A stretch of DNA of 64,000 nucleotides from Caulobacter sp. FWC2 (GCF_002742625.1 NZ_PEBF01000001.1:2852001-2916000); one strand, 5' to 3'. Counted from the stretch's first letter, positions 29,765 to 38,740 are shown. Numbers and translations: made by a program. The notes: a model not told the origin generated them from the sequence alone.

Positions 29765-30945
29765 CGAACGCTCCTTTCGAAATAGGGCTCGAGAACCAGA
29801 TCGCGGCTCAACAGCACGCGTAGCGGCGCGCCGGGCCGGATGGTCAGGGTAGGCTTGAGATTCAGGCGCGCGCCGACGACCTGCTGGCCAACCTGGCTGG
29901 CGGTGGTCGAGCCGGCCCGGCGCAAGGCCCTGACCAGTCCGTCTTCATCGCTGTCTCCGCCCGCTTCCGCGCCGATGGCCACGAGGGTCGAAAGCCCCGC
30001 GGCCGCAAGCAGGCCCCGGCCGTGTCGATCGACGCCGTCCTGTAGTCCGGCCATGCCCTGGGCGTCGGCGGCGGGCAGCTTGTCGAGGACGATCGAGCGG
30101 CCAGACGGCAGGATCAGTCGCGTCCAGGCGACCCGCAGGCGGCTTTGGCCGTCCTGGATGTCGGCGTCGTAGTCGCCCACCAACCGAGAGCCGGCGGGGA
30201 TTAACAACACGCCGCCGCCGAGGCTGTCATGCACATCCTGGGTGACCTGGGCGATGGCCAGACCCGGCGCGTCGGATCGTAGTCCCGTAACGAGGGCCGC
30301 GGGGATCACCGAACCGGCCTGCAGCACATAGGGCGAGGCTGGAGCCTGAAGACGCTCGGTGCTGGTGGTCCTCGCATCCGCCTGCGCCACCGTATCCAGC
30401 GCCACGGGCGTCGGCCGCCCTTCCCCGCCGCCCTGCGCGGCGGCCACGAACAGACCACTCTGTCGCGCTGCCCGATGAGCGACGGATCGCGCCTGAGCCG
30501 CCACATCCCCCTGCGCACCTGGCGCCGACGATGGCGACACCGACGAGGGCGCCCCGGCATTCCCTTCACCGGGAAAGTCCGTCGCCCCAGCATCCCTGGG
30601 CCAATCGGTGGCTTTGCCCTCGCGCTGGGCCTTCAGCATAGGCCGGCCAAGGTCGCCCGGAAGCGGCGGCCCAAGGGGCGGAACCCCGGCCGGCCCCTCA
30701 TAGCCGCGCGGCAAGGCCGTGACCCGCTCGGACGGCTGGGCCGGCTGCGGGACATCGGTGGCTGGCGGCCGCGTCCGCTCGCGCTGAACGAGCGACCAGC
30801 CGACAGCCCCGAAAAGACCGGCCGAGACGAGAACGCCCGTGACGATCAAGGCGCGACGCGACAAACGCGCCACCGGCGCGGGGTCGCCGCGCAACCGTAG
30901 CGTCTTGGCGATCGCCTCTTCGGCCGGGTCGAGATCCGGGCTCAT
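29761..30945 (-). CDS. trbI: Conjugal transfer protein TrbI (VirB10-like), 394 aa
   Basis: Spans from the inner membrane to the outer-membrane pore of the type IV secretion channel. A cytoplasmic N-terminus is followed by one TM helix (ALIVTGVLVSAGLFGAVGW, ~29-47), a long Pro/Gly/Ala-rich periplasmic linker (~50-195) and the VirB10 beta-barrel domain (LQAGSVIPAALVTGLRSDAPGLAIAQVTQDV, GSRLVGDYDADIQDGQSRLRVAWTRLILPSG). The C-terminus (RPGAPLRVLLSRDLVLEPY) is normal. Overlaps trbG and the DUF2274 gene by 4 bp each. Confidence 0.94.
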   Translation of the reverse strand: MSPDLDPAEEAIAKTLRLRGDPAPVARLSRRALIVTGVLVSAGLFGAVGWSLVQRERTRPPATDVPQPAQPSERVTALPRGYEGPAGVPPLGPPLPGDLGRPMLKAQREGKATDWPRDAGATDFPGEGNAGAPSSVSPSSAPGAQGDVAAQARSVAHRAARQSGLFVAAAQGGGEGRPTPVALDTVAQADARTTSTERLQAPASPYVLQAGSVIPAALVTGLRSDAPGLAIAQVTQDVHDSLGGGVLLIPAGSRLVGDYDADIQDGQSRLRVAWTRLILPSGRSIVLDKLPAADAQGMAGLQDGVDRHGRGLLAAAGLSTLVAIGAEAGGDSDEDGLVRALRRAGSTTASQVGQQVVGARLNLKPTLTIRPGAPLRVLLSRDLVLEPYFERSVR

Positions 30946-31724
30946 CGGGCCGTCTCCCCTTGAGCGGCCCGCCGGACGAGAAGCACCCGCTGAGCGGCGC
31001 GTTTGACGCCGAACCGAAGCTCCGCGCGGTCGATCAGCCGGTCGGTGACGATCCTGCGCCCCTCGACATGATAGTTGATCAGTTCGGCGCTCTTGCCGTC
31101 GGGGCCGGTGCGATAGAGCGGCGGCAGGTCATCGAGCACGACGCCCGGGCCAAACTCGACATAGGTCCGCCGGCCGTCGTCGAAGACCGCCACCGGCCGC
31201 CAGGCCGGATGGTCGCCTTGGACCCGGTAGTCGCGGTTCACCCGCGAGAGATCCAAGACGGGCGGCGTCGGCGCAGGCGGCGCGGCGACCACGACGACAG
31301 AGCCAGACGGGGGATAGCGCCAGGAGACCTGGGCCTGCCAGGTGCGGCCCGAGGCGCGCAGCTCCAGATGATAGGTGCGCCGGTCGGTGTTGATGACCAG
31401 GTTGGTGGCGAGGTCGGCGGCCGTGGGCTTGATCAGGACATGCACGCGTCGGGCCCCGCCCGCGCCGCTGGTCGTATCGCCGATGACCCAGCGGGCGGTG
31501 TCACCGGCCGCGATCGGTCCAGAGGCGACCAACCCCTCCCCCGGTTCGAGGACGATGTCGGTGATGCGGCCGGGCGTGGCGATGACCGGATAGACGGCGG
31601 TCTCGACATAGTCGAAGCGCGCCATGCCGGCCGGCGCGCCCAAGCGCGGGTCGGGCTCCGAGGCATGGCCGGCGGACGCGGCCAGCAGCATGGCGAGGCC
31701 CGCGATCGAGATCGAGCGGCTCAT
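30942..31724 (-). CDS. trbG: P-type conjugative transfer protein TrbG (VirB9-like), 260 aa
   Basis: Periplasmic/outer-membrane core component. The signal peptide MSRSISIAGLAMLLAASAGHA is followed by VirB9-type beta domains: YPVIATPGRITDIVLEPGEGL, ARWVIGDTTSG, VLIKPTAADLATNLVINTDRRTYHLELRAS, and a C-terminal domain with RTYVEFGPGV and RIVTDRLIDRAELRFG. With TrbI and TrbK-like or lipoprotein partners it forms the outer-membrane core complex. Overlaps trbF and trbI by 4 bp. Confidence 0.94.
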   Translation of the reverse strand: MSRSISIAGLAMLLAASAGHASEPDPRLGAPAGMARFDYVETAVYPVIATPGRITDIVLEPGEGLVASGPIAAGDTARWVIGDTTSGAGGARRVHVLIKPTAADLATNLVINTDRRTYHLELRASGRTWQAQVSWRYPPSGSVVVVAAPPAPTPPVLDLSRVNRDYRVQGDHPAWRPVAVFDDGRRTYVEFGPGVVLDDLPPLYRTGPDGKSAELINYHVEGRRIVTDRLIDRAELRFGVKRAAQRVLLVRRAAQGETAR

Positions 31725-32413
31725 GCCCCGAACTCCTTTGACCAGGCGATGGCGGTGACGAAGACGCCGAGCGGGTTGGAACGCAGCCCCTCCGGATCGC
31801 GCGGCGGCTTCAGGGTGATGGTCAGGATGGCGCTCCAGCGCTCGGTGGCGACCAGTTGCCCGTCGGCGTAGCGCTGCTCGGTCCAGGCCAGCCGGAAACT
31901 GCTGGGCGAGGCGCGCACGACGCTGGTGATGGTCACCGTCGCCTGGACCTTGCCGACCTGGCTGAACGGGTCCGCCCGGCGGGCATGATCCGACAGGGCG
32001 GCGGCCCCGTCGGCATTGGTGAAGTCGTAGGCGCGCAGCCAGGCCTGGCGCATCAGCACCGGATCGGTCGAGATTGTGCGCACGTCGGTGACGAAGCGCG
32101 CCAGGGTCCAGGCGATCAGCGCGTCGCTGGCCCGCGCGCCCTGAACGGCCGGCGCGGCGACGCGCGGCTCGCCCAGATGATCGACCTCGACGACCCAGGG
32201 CGTGACCCCGCCGCGAAGCGATAGGGTGACAAGGCCCGCCGACAGGCCTGCGCTGAGCGCTAGCAACCCCAGGGCCATCAGGCGCCAGTTGAAGGCCTGC
32301 ACACGCGCCGATCCCAGGCGCGCGTCCCAGGCCTGACCTTCCTTCTGATACGGCGTCTGCGGCGACGGCGCTTTGCCAAAGCGGGCCGGTCCCTTCAAAG
32401 GGCTCATGATCAA
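31721..32413 (-). CDS. trbF: Conjugal transfer protein TrbF (VirB8-like), 230 aa
   Basis: An inner-membrane assembly factor. A cytoplasmic N-terminus of ~45 residues (PYQKEGQAWDARLGSARVQAFNWRLM) leads to one TM helix (ALGLLALSAGLSAGLVTLSLRG) and a periplasmic NTF2-like VirB8 domain (WVVEVDHLGEPRVAAPAV, FVTDVRTISTDPVLMRQAWLRAYDF, FRLAWTEQRYADGQLVATERWSAILTI). Complete length. Overlaps both neighbours by 4 bp. Confidence 0.94.
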   Translation of the reverse strand: MIMSPLKGPARFGKAPSPQTPYQKEGQAWDARLGSARVQAFNWRLMALGLLALSAGLSAGLVTLSLRGGVTPWVVEVDHLGEPRVAAPAVQGARASDALIAWTLARFVTDVRTISTDPVLMRQAWLRAYDFTNADGAAALSDHARRADPFSQVGKVQATVTITSVVRASPSSFRLAWTEQRYADGQLVATERWSAILTITLKPPRDPEGLRSNPLGVFVTAIAWSKEFGA

Positions 32414-33651
32414 TCCTCCTTGAGGCTAGGCGCCGCGCCGGCGCTGTGGTCGTCGCCGCTGCCGGCGGCGTGGACGGCCATGGTCACGCCATGGGCCAGG
32501 GTTTGACGGTGCTGAAGGTCGCGGGCCCAAGGGGGCGGACCAGCGGCATCGCCCTCCCCGCCGCCGCCGCCTTCGCCGCCTGGATCGTTGGTCGGCGACG
32601 GTGTCGGCGAACCGGTCGGCGCCGTGCCCGCAGCGCCGCCTCCGCCGCCTCCCGACGGGCCGCCCCCCGGCGGACTTCCAGGGGCCGGCGCGCCACCGGC
32701 CGGAGGCGCGCGTCCACCGGCCGGGCCCGCCGCCGCCGCGCCCGCGCCGGCCGCGCCGGCTCCCGTCGCCACCATCTGGGCCGCAGCCGCGCCGGCCATG
32801 GCCATGCCGCCGACCATCAGGCCCGTGCCGACCGCAGCGCCCGCGCCCAGCTGCGGCGCGCCTGATACCAGGCCCGAGGCCACGCCCGGACCAAAGATCG
32901 ACAAGCCCAGGAGCGTCAGGGCGGCCAGTGCGATGGCCAGGACCTCTTCAAGGGTCGGCTGGCCGCTCGAAGCGCTGGTGAACTCAGAAAACAGCGACGA
33001 GCCGATGCCGACGATCACGGCCAGCACCATGACCTTCACGCCGCTGGCGATGACGTTGCCCAGCACCTTCTCGGCCAGAAAGGCGGTTCGCCCGAAGAGG
33101 CCGAACGGCACGAGGATGAAGCCGGCCAAGGTCACCAGCTTGAACTCGATCAGCACCACGAAGATCTGGATGGCGATGATGAAGAAGGCGACGATGACGA
33201 GGAGCGCCGCCACCAGCAGGATCAGGATCTGGACGATGTTCTCGAAGAAGCCGGGAAAGCCGCCTAGCTCGGCGGCCGCTTCCAGCAGCGGCTTGCACGA
33301 CGACACGCCCAGGGCTGCCAGGCGCCCCGGCCGCAGGAAATCCTCGGCCGAGATCCCCGCGCCGGACGCCTTCAGGCCCAGCCCCGAGAAGCTCTTGAGC
33401 ACGATCAGGCTCAGGGCCTGGAAGTTGCCGATCAGGAAGGCGAAGAACCCAACATAGAGGGTCTTCTTGACCAGGCGCGCCAGGATGTCCTCGCCCTGGG
33501 CCCAGGCCCAGAACAGAGCCGCCAGCGTGACGTCGATGGCGACCAGGGTCGTGGACAGGAAGGCGACCTCCCCGCCCAGCAATCCAAACCCGCTGTCGAG
33601 ATAGCGGTTGAAGGTGTCGAAGAAGCGATCGATGACGCCGACGTCGTTCAT
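32410..33651 (-). CDS. trbL: P-type conjugative transfer protein TrbL (VirB6-like), 413 aa
   Basis: Polytopic inner-membrane channel component. The ATG at 33651 (MNDVGVIDRFFDTFNRYLDSG) overlaps the trbK stop by 4 bp; the long open frame upstream is the shadow of trbK. At least six hydrophobic segments lie between residues ~20 and 330. The last ~110 residues are a low-complexity Gly/Pro/Ala tail (PAGGRAPPAGGAPAPGSPPG and similar), common in TrbL and presumably disordered. Full length for the family. Confidence 0.93.
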   Translation of the reverse strand: MNDVGVIDRFFDTFNRYLDSGFGLLGGEVAFLSTTLVAIDVTLAALFWAWAQGEDILARLVKKTLYVGFFAFLIGNFQALSLIVLKSFSGLGLKASGAGISAEDFLRPGRLAALGVSSCKPLLEAAAELGGFPGFFENIVQILILLVAALLVIVAFFIIAIQIFVVLIEFKLVTLAGFILVPFGLFGRTAFLAEKVLGNVIASGVKVMVLAVIVGIGSSLFSEFTSASSGQPTLEEVLAIALAALTLLGLSIFGPGVASGLVSGAPQLGAGAAVGTGLMVGGMAMAGAAAAQMVATGAGAAGAGAAAAGPAGGRAPPAGGAPAPGSPPGGGPSGGGGGGAAGTAPTGSPTPSPTNDPGGEGGGGGEGDAAGPPPWARDLQHRQTLAHGVTMAVHAAGSGDDHSAGAAPSLKED

Positions 33652-33875
33652 GACGCCGCCCCGCCAAAGAAGCGCGACCGCGCCGATGCCCAGGCCGCTC
33701 GGCAACGGGCGTCGTCGCCGGCCGCCTGGCCCAGGCCCTGGCAGCGGGCCAGCTCGCCGTCCTGCGGTCGGGCCGCCGTCGGCGCGGGTGGCGCATGCTT
33801 GGAGGCCCCGCCCGCCAAGACAGCGGCCCCCAGCAAGATGATGAGTGTGGTCCCCCAAACGAGGGACCGGGTCAT
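33648..33875 (-). CDS. trbK: Putative entry exclusion protein TrbK-alt, 75 aa
   Basis: Short protein with an N-terminal hydrophobic segment (LVWGTTLIILLGAAVLAGG) and the conserved ELARCQGLGQAAGDDARCRAAWASARSRFF block with two Cys, matching the TrbK-alt family found between trbJ and trbL in alphaproteobacteria. Entry exclusion proteins lower the uptake of a related element by a cell that already has one. Membrane-anchored or signal-peptide-processed; no lipobox Cys directly after the hydrophobic segment is visible. Overlaps trbJ and trbL by 4 bp. Confidence 0.88.
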   Translation of the reverse strand: MTRSLVWGTTLIILLGAAVLAGGASKHAPPAPTAARPQDGELARCQGLGQAAGDDARCRAAWASARSRFFGGAAS

Positions 33876-34588
33876 GGCGTGGTCGGGCTCCCCATGAAGC
33901 GGCCAAACCGCGCCTTGGCGTCGGCGCGCGCGGCCGCACGGTCGGCGGCCTCTAGCGCCTGGGCGCGGCCTTGGGCGGCGCTCAGCGCGATCAGGTCGGC
34001 CAGTTGCTGGGCTTGCAGCGCCAGGAGCTGGTTGCCGGCTTGCGCCGCCTGCAGGCCGCCGACCGCGCCCTGACTCTGGCCCACCAGCGCCGTGAGTTGA
34101 TCCCGGCTGGGGCCCAGGCCGCCCACGACGCCGGCCTGCACCTTCAGAGCGTCCTGGAAGCCGGCGATGGCCGCGCCCCAGCGGGCGTCGGCGCGCTGTG
34201 TCAGCGCCTTGTCGGTCACCGACAGGTCCACCGCCCCATACTGGGTGCGGAAGGCCTCGCGGATCTGCTGGACGTCATAGGCCAGACCTTGGGCCTGACC
34301 GAGCAGCTCGCGGGTGCGATCGACCTGGGCCTGCAGGACGGCCAGGGACGAATAGGGCAGGCTGGCGAGGCTCTTGGCCTGGCCGATCAGCATCTGCGCC
34401 TGGTTCTGCAGCGCGCTGATCTGGTTGTTGATGGTCTGCAGGGCCCTGGCCGCTTGGAGGACGTTCTGGGCGTAGTTGGTCGGATCGAAGACCGTGAACT
34501 GGGCCCGGGCGGGCGAAGGGGCCGCCAGGGGCGCAGCCAACAGGCCGGCGGCCAGGGCCGCCGCCAGGCGGCGTCGCGTGAAGGTCAT
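33872..34588 (-). CDS. trbJ: P-type conjugative transfer protein TrbJ (VirB5-like), 238 aa
   Basis: Secreted minor pilus/adhesin component. The signal peptide (LAAALAAGLLAAPLAAPSPARA) is followed by FTVFDPTNYAQNVLQAARALQTINNQI, the TrbJ start signature, then long heptad-rich helices (LQNQAQMLIGQAKSLASLPYSS) and a helical C-terminus. The ATG at 34588 overlaps the trbE stop by 4 bp; the open frame upstream is in trbE sequence. Typical length. Confidence 0.93.
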   Translation of the reverse strand: MTFTRRRLAAALAAGLLAAPLAAPSPARAQFTVFDPTNYAQNVLQAARALQTINNQISALQNQAQMLIGQAKSLASLPYSSLAVLQAQVDRTRELLGQAQGLAYDVQQIREAFRTQYGAVDLSVTDKALTQRADARWGAAIAGFQDALKVQAGVVGGLGPSRDQLTALVGQSQGAVGGLQAAQAGNQLLALQAQQLADLIALSAAQGRAQALEAADRAAARADAKARFGRFMGSPTTP

Positions 34589-37029
34589 GACGATGTCTCC
34601 GGTGAAGCGCTGGCCGCGGCGGCCGATCCGCCCGGCAAGAGGTCGGCGGCCCAGGCCAGGCGCTTGGCGCGCAGCCAAGCGGCGGCGAAGCCCCGGCGGC
34701 CGTGGCTGGCCAGGACCTTGGCGATCGCGGCCTGGTCGACTTTTGATGAGGCCGCGCAGAAGGCCAGGGCCACGGGTCCAAGGCCCAGGTCGAACAGGCG
34801 GTCGCCGACCCGCGATTGCAGGTAGTAGTCGCGGGCCGGCGTGGCGCGGGCCAGGATTTCGATCTGGCGGTTGTTGAGGCCAAAGCGGGCGTAAGCCGCC
34901 GCGCCCTGCGGCTCCAAGGCGCGCGGGTTGGGCAGGAAAATCCTCGTCGGGCAGCTTTCGATGATCGAGGCGGCGATGTCGCTCGCCGTCACGTCCGCCA
35001 GGGACTGGGTGGCGAAGACCACCGAAGCGTTCTTCTTGCGCAGGGTCTTGAGCCACTCGCGCAGCTGGGCGCCGAAGGCTGGGTCGTCGAGCGCCAGCCA
35101 GCCTTCGTCGATCAGGATCAGGGTCGGTCGGCCATCGAGACGCCGGCCAATGCGATGGAAGAGATAGGCCAGCACCGCCGGAGCGGCCGCGCCCCGCGCC
35201 AGCCCCTCGGTCTCGAAAACCTGGACGTCGGCGTCGCCGAACGTCTCGCCTGCGCCGTCAAGCAACCGGCCGTGCGGGCCGCCCAACACGAAGGGCGCCA
35301 AAGCCGCCTTTAGCGGCGGACTGGCCAGCAGCGCCACCAGGCCCGTGAGGGTACGCTCGGCGACTGGGGCGCCGGCCAGACTGCCCAGCGCCGCCCAGAG
35401 ATGCTCGCGCACCGCCGAGGTGACAGCCACGCCCTCGCGGGCCAGGATCGCCGCCAGCCAACCGGCCGCCCAGGCCCGCTCCTCGACCTCATCGATCCGG
35501 GCGAGCGGCTGCAGGGTCGGGGCGACACCGCCCTCCCCCGACAGATCATGGAAATCGCCGCCCATGCCGAGCACGGCCGCGCGACTGGACGCGCCGAAAT
35601 CGAAGGCGAAGATCTGGGCCTGCGGGTAGCGCCGAAACGACAGGGCGAGCAGGGCCAGGAGCACACTCTTGCCCGCCCCGGTCGGCCCCACGACCAGCGT
35701 GTGACCGACATCGTCAACGTGAAGGCTGAGCCGAAACGGCGTCGAACCGGCCGTGCGGGCGATCAATAGCGGCGGACCATCCAGGTGCCGGTTGCGCTCG
35801 GGTCCGGCCCACACCGCCGACATCGGCGCCAGATGCGCCAGGTTCAGGGTCGAGAGCGGTGGCTGGCGGACATTGGCGTAGACATGGCCGGGAATGGTCC
35901 CCAGCCAGGCCTCGACCGCATTGACGTCCTCGCGGATGACGGTGAGGTCTCGGCCCTGGATGACCTTTTCGGCCAGGGCCAACTTGGCGTCGGCGCGGGC
36001 CGGATCCTCGTCCCAGACTACGAGGCTCGCGGTGACATAGGCGTAGGCGACCGCGTCGCCGCCCAGGTCCTGCAGCGCCAGATCCGCCTCGCCGGCCTTG
36101 TTGGCCGCGTCGTTGTCGACCAGCGCCGAGGGCTCCTGGGTCAGGGCCTCGCGCAGCAGCACCAACACCGACTTGCGCTTGGCGAACCACTGGCGGCGGA
36201 TCTTGGTCAGCAGGCCAGCGGCCAGCGTCTTGTCCAGGCACAGGGCCCGGGTTGACCAGCGGTAGGCGAAGGCCAGACGATTGAGCTCGTCGAGCAGACC
36301 CGGCGTGGTCAAGGGCGGAAAGCCGACGATGGTCAGGACCCGCAGGTGGGCGCGGCCCAGACGCGGCTCGAGGCCGCCCGCCAGACCTTCCGTCGCCAGC
36401 AGGCTGTCGAGATAGATCGCTGTCTCTGGCACGGCGACGCGCTGGTGCACGGTCGAGACCGCGCCGTGCAGGAAACTCAAGGTCGCTGCATCGTCCAGCC
36501 AGGCCAGGCGCGGCATCAGCCCGTCGAGCAAGGCCAGCAGGCGGTCGGCGCGATCGATGAAGGCGGCAAGCTGGGCGCGCCAGTCGATGTCCGCCCCTGC
36601 GCGGCCCTCGACGAACAGGCGCTCCAGGCGCCCGCGCTGCTCGGCGGGCGGCAGATAGGTCAGGGTCAGAAAATAGCGGCTCTCGAAGTGCTCGCCACTC
36701 CGCAGGAAATCGGCGCGGCGCTCCTCGTCGACCAGGGCCGACACCGGGTCGGGAAAGACGCTGGCGGGATAGGTCACCGACGGATCGCGGCGCGCCTCGA
36801 CGAAGATCGCCCAGCCGGTCCCTAGGCGCCGGAGGGCGCCATTGAGCCGTGCGGCCACGGCGGCGACCTCGGCGTCGGTGGCGCTGTCGAGGTCGGGTCC
36901 CCGGAACTCGGCGGTGCGCTGAAAGCCGCCGTCCTTGTTGAGGACCACGCCGGGCGCGACCAGGGCCACCCAAGGCAGGAAGTCGGCGAGCAAGGCTGGA
37001 CGGCGGCGGTATTCGCGAAGGTCGAGCAT
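34585..37029 (-). CDS. trbE: Conjugal transfer ATPase TrbE (VirB4-like), 814 aa
   Basis: The large ATPase that powers assembly and substrate transfer. An N-terminal VirB4 domain (MLDLREYRRRPALLADFLPW, LNKDGGFQRTAEFRGPDLDS) precedes the ATPase: Walker A VVGPTGAGKSVLLALL with Lys454, and Walker B LILIDEGWLALDD, then KTLRKKNASVVFATQSLADV. All key residues are intact, which argues against decay of the operon. It starts 3 bp after trbD and overlaps trbJ by 4 bp. Confidence 0.96.
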   Translation of the reverse strand: MLDLREYRRRPALLADFLPWVALVAPGVVLNKDGGFQRTAEFRGPDLDSATDAEVAAVAARLNGALRRLGTGWAIFVEARRDPSVTYPASVFPDPVSALVDEERRADFLRSGEHFESRYFLTLTYLPPAEQRGRLERLFVEGRAGADIDWRAQLAAFIDRADRLLALLDGLMPRLAWLDDAATLSFLHGAVSTVHQRVAVPETAIYLDSLLATEGLAGGLEPRLGRAHLRVLTIVGFPPLTTPGLLDELNRLAFAYRWSTRALCLDKTLAAGLLTKIRRQWFAKRKSVLVLLREALTQEPSALVDNDAANKAGEADLALQDLGGDAVAYAYVTASLVVWDEDPARADAKLALAEKVIQGRDLTVIREDVNAVEAWLGTIPGHVYANVRQPPLSTLNLAHLAPMSAVWAGPERNRHLDGPPLLIARTAGSTPFRLSLHVDDVGHTLVVGPTGAGKSVLLALLALSFRRYPQAQIFAFDFGASSRAAVLGMGGDFHDLSGEGGVAPTLQPLARIDEVEERAWAAGWLAAILAREGVAVTSAVREHLWAALGSLAGAPVAERTLTGLVALLASPPLKAALAPFVLGGPHGRLLDGAGETFGDADVQVFETEGLARGAAAPAVLAYLFHRIGRRLDGRPTLILIDEGWLALDDPAFGAQLREWLKTLRKKNASVVFATQSLADVTASDIAASIIESCPTRIFLPNPRALEPQGAAAYARFGLNNRQIEILARATPARDYYLQSRVGDRLFDLGLGPVALAFCAASSKVDQAAIAKVLASHGRRGFAAAWLRAKRLAWAADLLPGGSAAAASASPETSS

Positions 37030-37032
37030 GGG

Positions 37033-37299
37033 CTAGACCTCCAGGTGGCTTGGCAGGCGCACGTGGCGGCGGCCGACGTCGAAGATCTGCGGGTCCCGGC
37101 GCGCGGCCCAGACCGCCAGGCCATGGCCCACCAGCCAGACCACCACCCCGACCGCCCAGAGGCGAAGGCCCAGGCCCAAGGCCGCAGCCAGGGTGCCGTT
37201 GACCAGGGCGATCGCGCGCGGGGCGCCGGCCAGCAGCATCGGTTCGGTCAGGGCCCGATGGACGGGCGCGGCGAAGCCCGACGCGCGATCGCCGGCCAT
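37033..37299 (-). CDS. trbD: Conjugal transfer protein TrbD (VirB3-like), 88 aa
   Basis: Small inner-membrane protein with two adjacent hydrophobic stretches (AIALVNGTLAAALGLGLRLW and AVGVVVWLVGHGLAVWAA) and the conserved N-terminal VHRALTEPMLLAGAPR and C-terminal RRDPQIFDVGRRHV motifs. Works with TrbE in the translocation channel. The ATG shares one base with the trbC stop codon (TGATG). Confidence 0.92.
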   Translation of the reverse strand: MAGDRASGFAAPVHRALTEPMLLAGAPRAIALVNGTLAAALGLGLRLWAVGVVVWLVGHGLAVWAARRDPQIFDVGRRHVRLPSHLEV

Positions 37300-37700
37300 C
37301 AGACCAGCGCCCCGCCGCCGAACGAGAAGAACGACAGGAAGAAGGAGCTGGCGGCGAAAGCGATCGACAGGCCAAAGACGATCTGGATCAGCTTGCGCGA
37401 TCCGCCCGAGGTCTCACCGAACGCCAGGGTCAGGCCCGTGACGATGATGATGATCACAGCGATGATCTTGGCGACCGGGCCCTCGATCGACTCCAGGATC
37501 TGCTGGAGCGGCTCCTCCCAGGGCATGCCGGAACCGGCGGCCTGGGCCTGGGCGCTCAGCAGGGCCAGGCCCAGCGTGAGGCCCGCCAGGATCCAAGGCC
37601 TGGGGCGGGGAAGCCGGCCAAAACGTGGACGTGAGCGCGAAAGGCCGGACGCCTGATGGACAGGCATGGGGGCGCGCGACAGGGCAAGGCTCGTGGACAC
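37299..37700 (-). CDS. trbC: Conjugative pilin TrbC (VirB2-like), 133 aa
   Basis: Precursor of the pilus subunit. After a long basic leader (residues ~1-45) come a cleavable hydrophobic segment ending AQAQAAGSG, the mature start MPWEEPLQQILESIEGPVAKI, and two TM helices (IIAVIIIIVTGLTLAF and IVFGLSIAFAASSFFLSFFSFGGG) with the usual GETSGGSRK turn between. I chose GTG at 37700 because AAGGAG lies 8 nt upstream; ATG at 37667 is a shorter alternative and an upstream start at 37802 has no such site. Starts 46 bp after trbB. Confidence 0.9.
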   Translation of the reverse strand: MSTSLALSRAPMPVHQASGLSRSRPRFGRLPRPRPWILAGLTLGLALLSAQAQAAGSGMPWEEPLQQILESIEGPVAKIIAVIIIIVTGLTLAFGETSGGSRKLIQIVFGLSIAFAASSFFLSFFSFGGGALV

Positions 37701-37746
37701 GAGGCCATCTCCTTCAACAAGATCGGGGTTTGGGGGCTCTAGGGTC

Positions 37747-38715
37747 TCAGGCGGGGCTGAGCTGGTAGGCGCCGTCGGGACCAAGGCCCTCCAGGCGGAC
37801 AAGGTCGATCAAGCGTCGCGCTCGCCCGCGTCCGGCGAGCACGGCGATGACATCGATGGCCTCGGCGATCAGGGCGCGCGGCACGGTCACTACCGCTTCC
37901 TGGATCAGCTGCTCCAGGCGCAGCAGCGCGCCCAGGGCCGACCCGGCGTGCAGGGTGCCCACCCCGCCGGGATGCCCTGTGCCCCAGGCCTTGATCAGGT
38001 CCAGGGCCTCGGGGCCGCGCACCTCGCCGATGATGATGCGGTCGGGACGCAGGCGCAGGGCCGAGCGCACCAGATCGGTCAGGCTCGCCACGCCCTCGCG
38101 GGTGCGCAAGGCGACCTGATTGACCGCCGCGCACTGCAGCTCGCGCAGGTCTTCCAGCAGGATGACGCGGTCGCCGCCCAAGGCGATCTCGGCCAACAGC
38201 GCATTGACCAGGGTAGTCTTGCCGCTGGAGGTGGGGCCGGCGACCAGGATGTTGGCCCGGTCGCGCACGGCGTCGGCCAGCACCTGCCCTTCCCGCGCGG
38301 TCATGATCCCGGCGCGAACATAGTCGTCGAGGCGAAAGACCAGGCTGGCGGGCTTGCGAATGGAAAAGGTCGGTGCAGCCGCGATCGGCGGCATCAGGCC
38401 CTCGAAGCGCTCGCCCGTGCCGGGGAGTTCGGCCGACAACCGCGGCTGGTCGGCATGGATCTCGGCGGCCACGTGGTGGGCGACCAGCCTCAGGATCCGT
38501 TCGGCGTCGTCAGCCGAAACCGACAGGCCCGCATCGACCAGACCCGCATCGAAGCGGTCGATCCACACCCGACCATCGGGATTGAGCATGATCTCGGCCA
38601 CGCCGGGGTCTTCGAGCCGCGCCAGAAGGAGCGGCCCCAGCGCGGTGCGCAGCATCTGGCGGCTGCGCTCGCGTCCCGTCTGAGCTTGGTCGGCTTGGGT
38701 TTCGGAATAGTCCAC
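37747..38715 (-). CDS. trbB: P-type conjugative transfer ATPase TrbB (VirB11-like), 322 aa
   Basis: Hexameric ATPase at the base of the secretion channel. Motifs: N-terminal domain with VAEIMLNPDGRVWIDRF; SIRKPASLVFRLDDYV; Walker A LVAGPTSSGKTTLV (Lys166); Asp box VILLEDLREL; Walker B RPDRIIIGEVRGPEALDLIKAWGTGHPGGVGTLHAG. First gene of the trb operon. The start is GTG at 38715; its Shine-Dalgarno-like GGGGA lies inside a perfect hairpin (see 38722-38740), which may limit translation. Confidence 0.95.
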   Translation of the reverse strand: MDYSETQADQAQTGRERSRQMLRTALGPLLLARLEDPGVAEIMLNPDGRVWIDRFDAGLVDAGLSVSADDAERILRLVAHHVAAEIHADQPRLSAELPGTGERFEGLMPPIAAAPTFSIRKPASLVFRLDDYVRAGIMTAREGQVLADAVRDRANILVAGPTSSGKTTLVNALLAEIALGGDRVILLEDLRELQCAAVNQVALRTREGVASLTDLVRSALRLRPDRIIIGEVRGPEALDLIKAWGTGHPGGVGTLHAGSALGALLRLEQLIQEAVVTVPRALIAEAIDVIAVLAGRGRARRLIDLVRLEGLGPDGAYQLSPA

Positions 38716-38721
38716 GGCGGA

Positions 38722-38740
38722 TCCCCGTTGCTTACGGGGA
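38722..38740 (-). promoter_or_regulatory. Hairpin covering the trbB ribosome-binding site
   Basis: A perfect 7-bp inverted repeat (TCCCCGT, 5-nt loop, ACGGGGA read on the minus strand) ends 6 nt before the trbB GTG. Its 3' arm contains the only Shine-Dalgarno-like sequence, GGGGA. A second near-perfect palindrome, AAGACC-T-GGTCTT, lies at 38749-38761 and could be an operator. Confidence 0.4.

Noticed and set aside
35714..37375. 553-codon alternative minus-strand frame overlapping trbE
   Set aside because: Low-complexity Arg/Pro/Gly translation; TrbE in the neighbouring frame has Walker A and B motifs.
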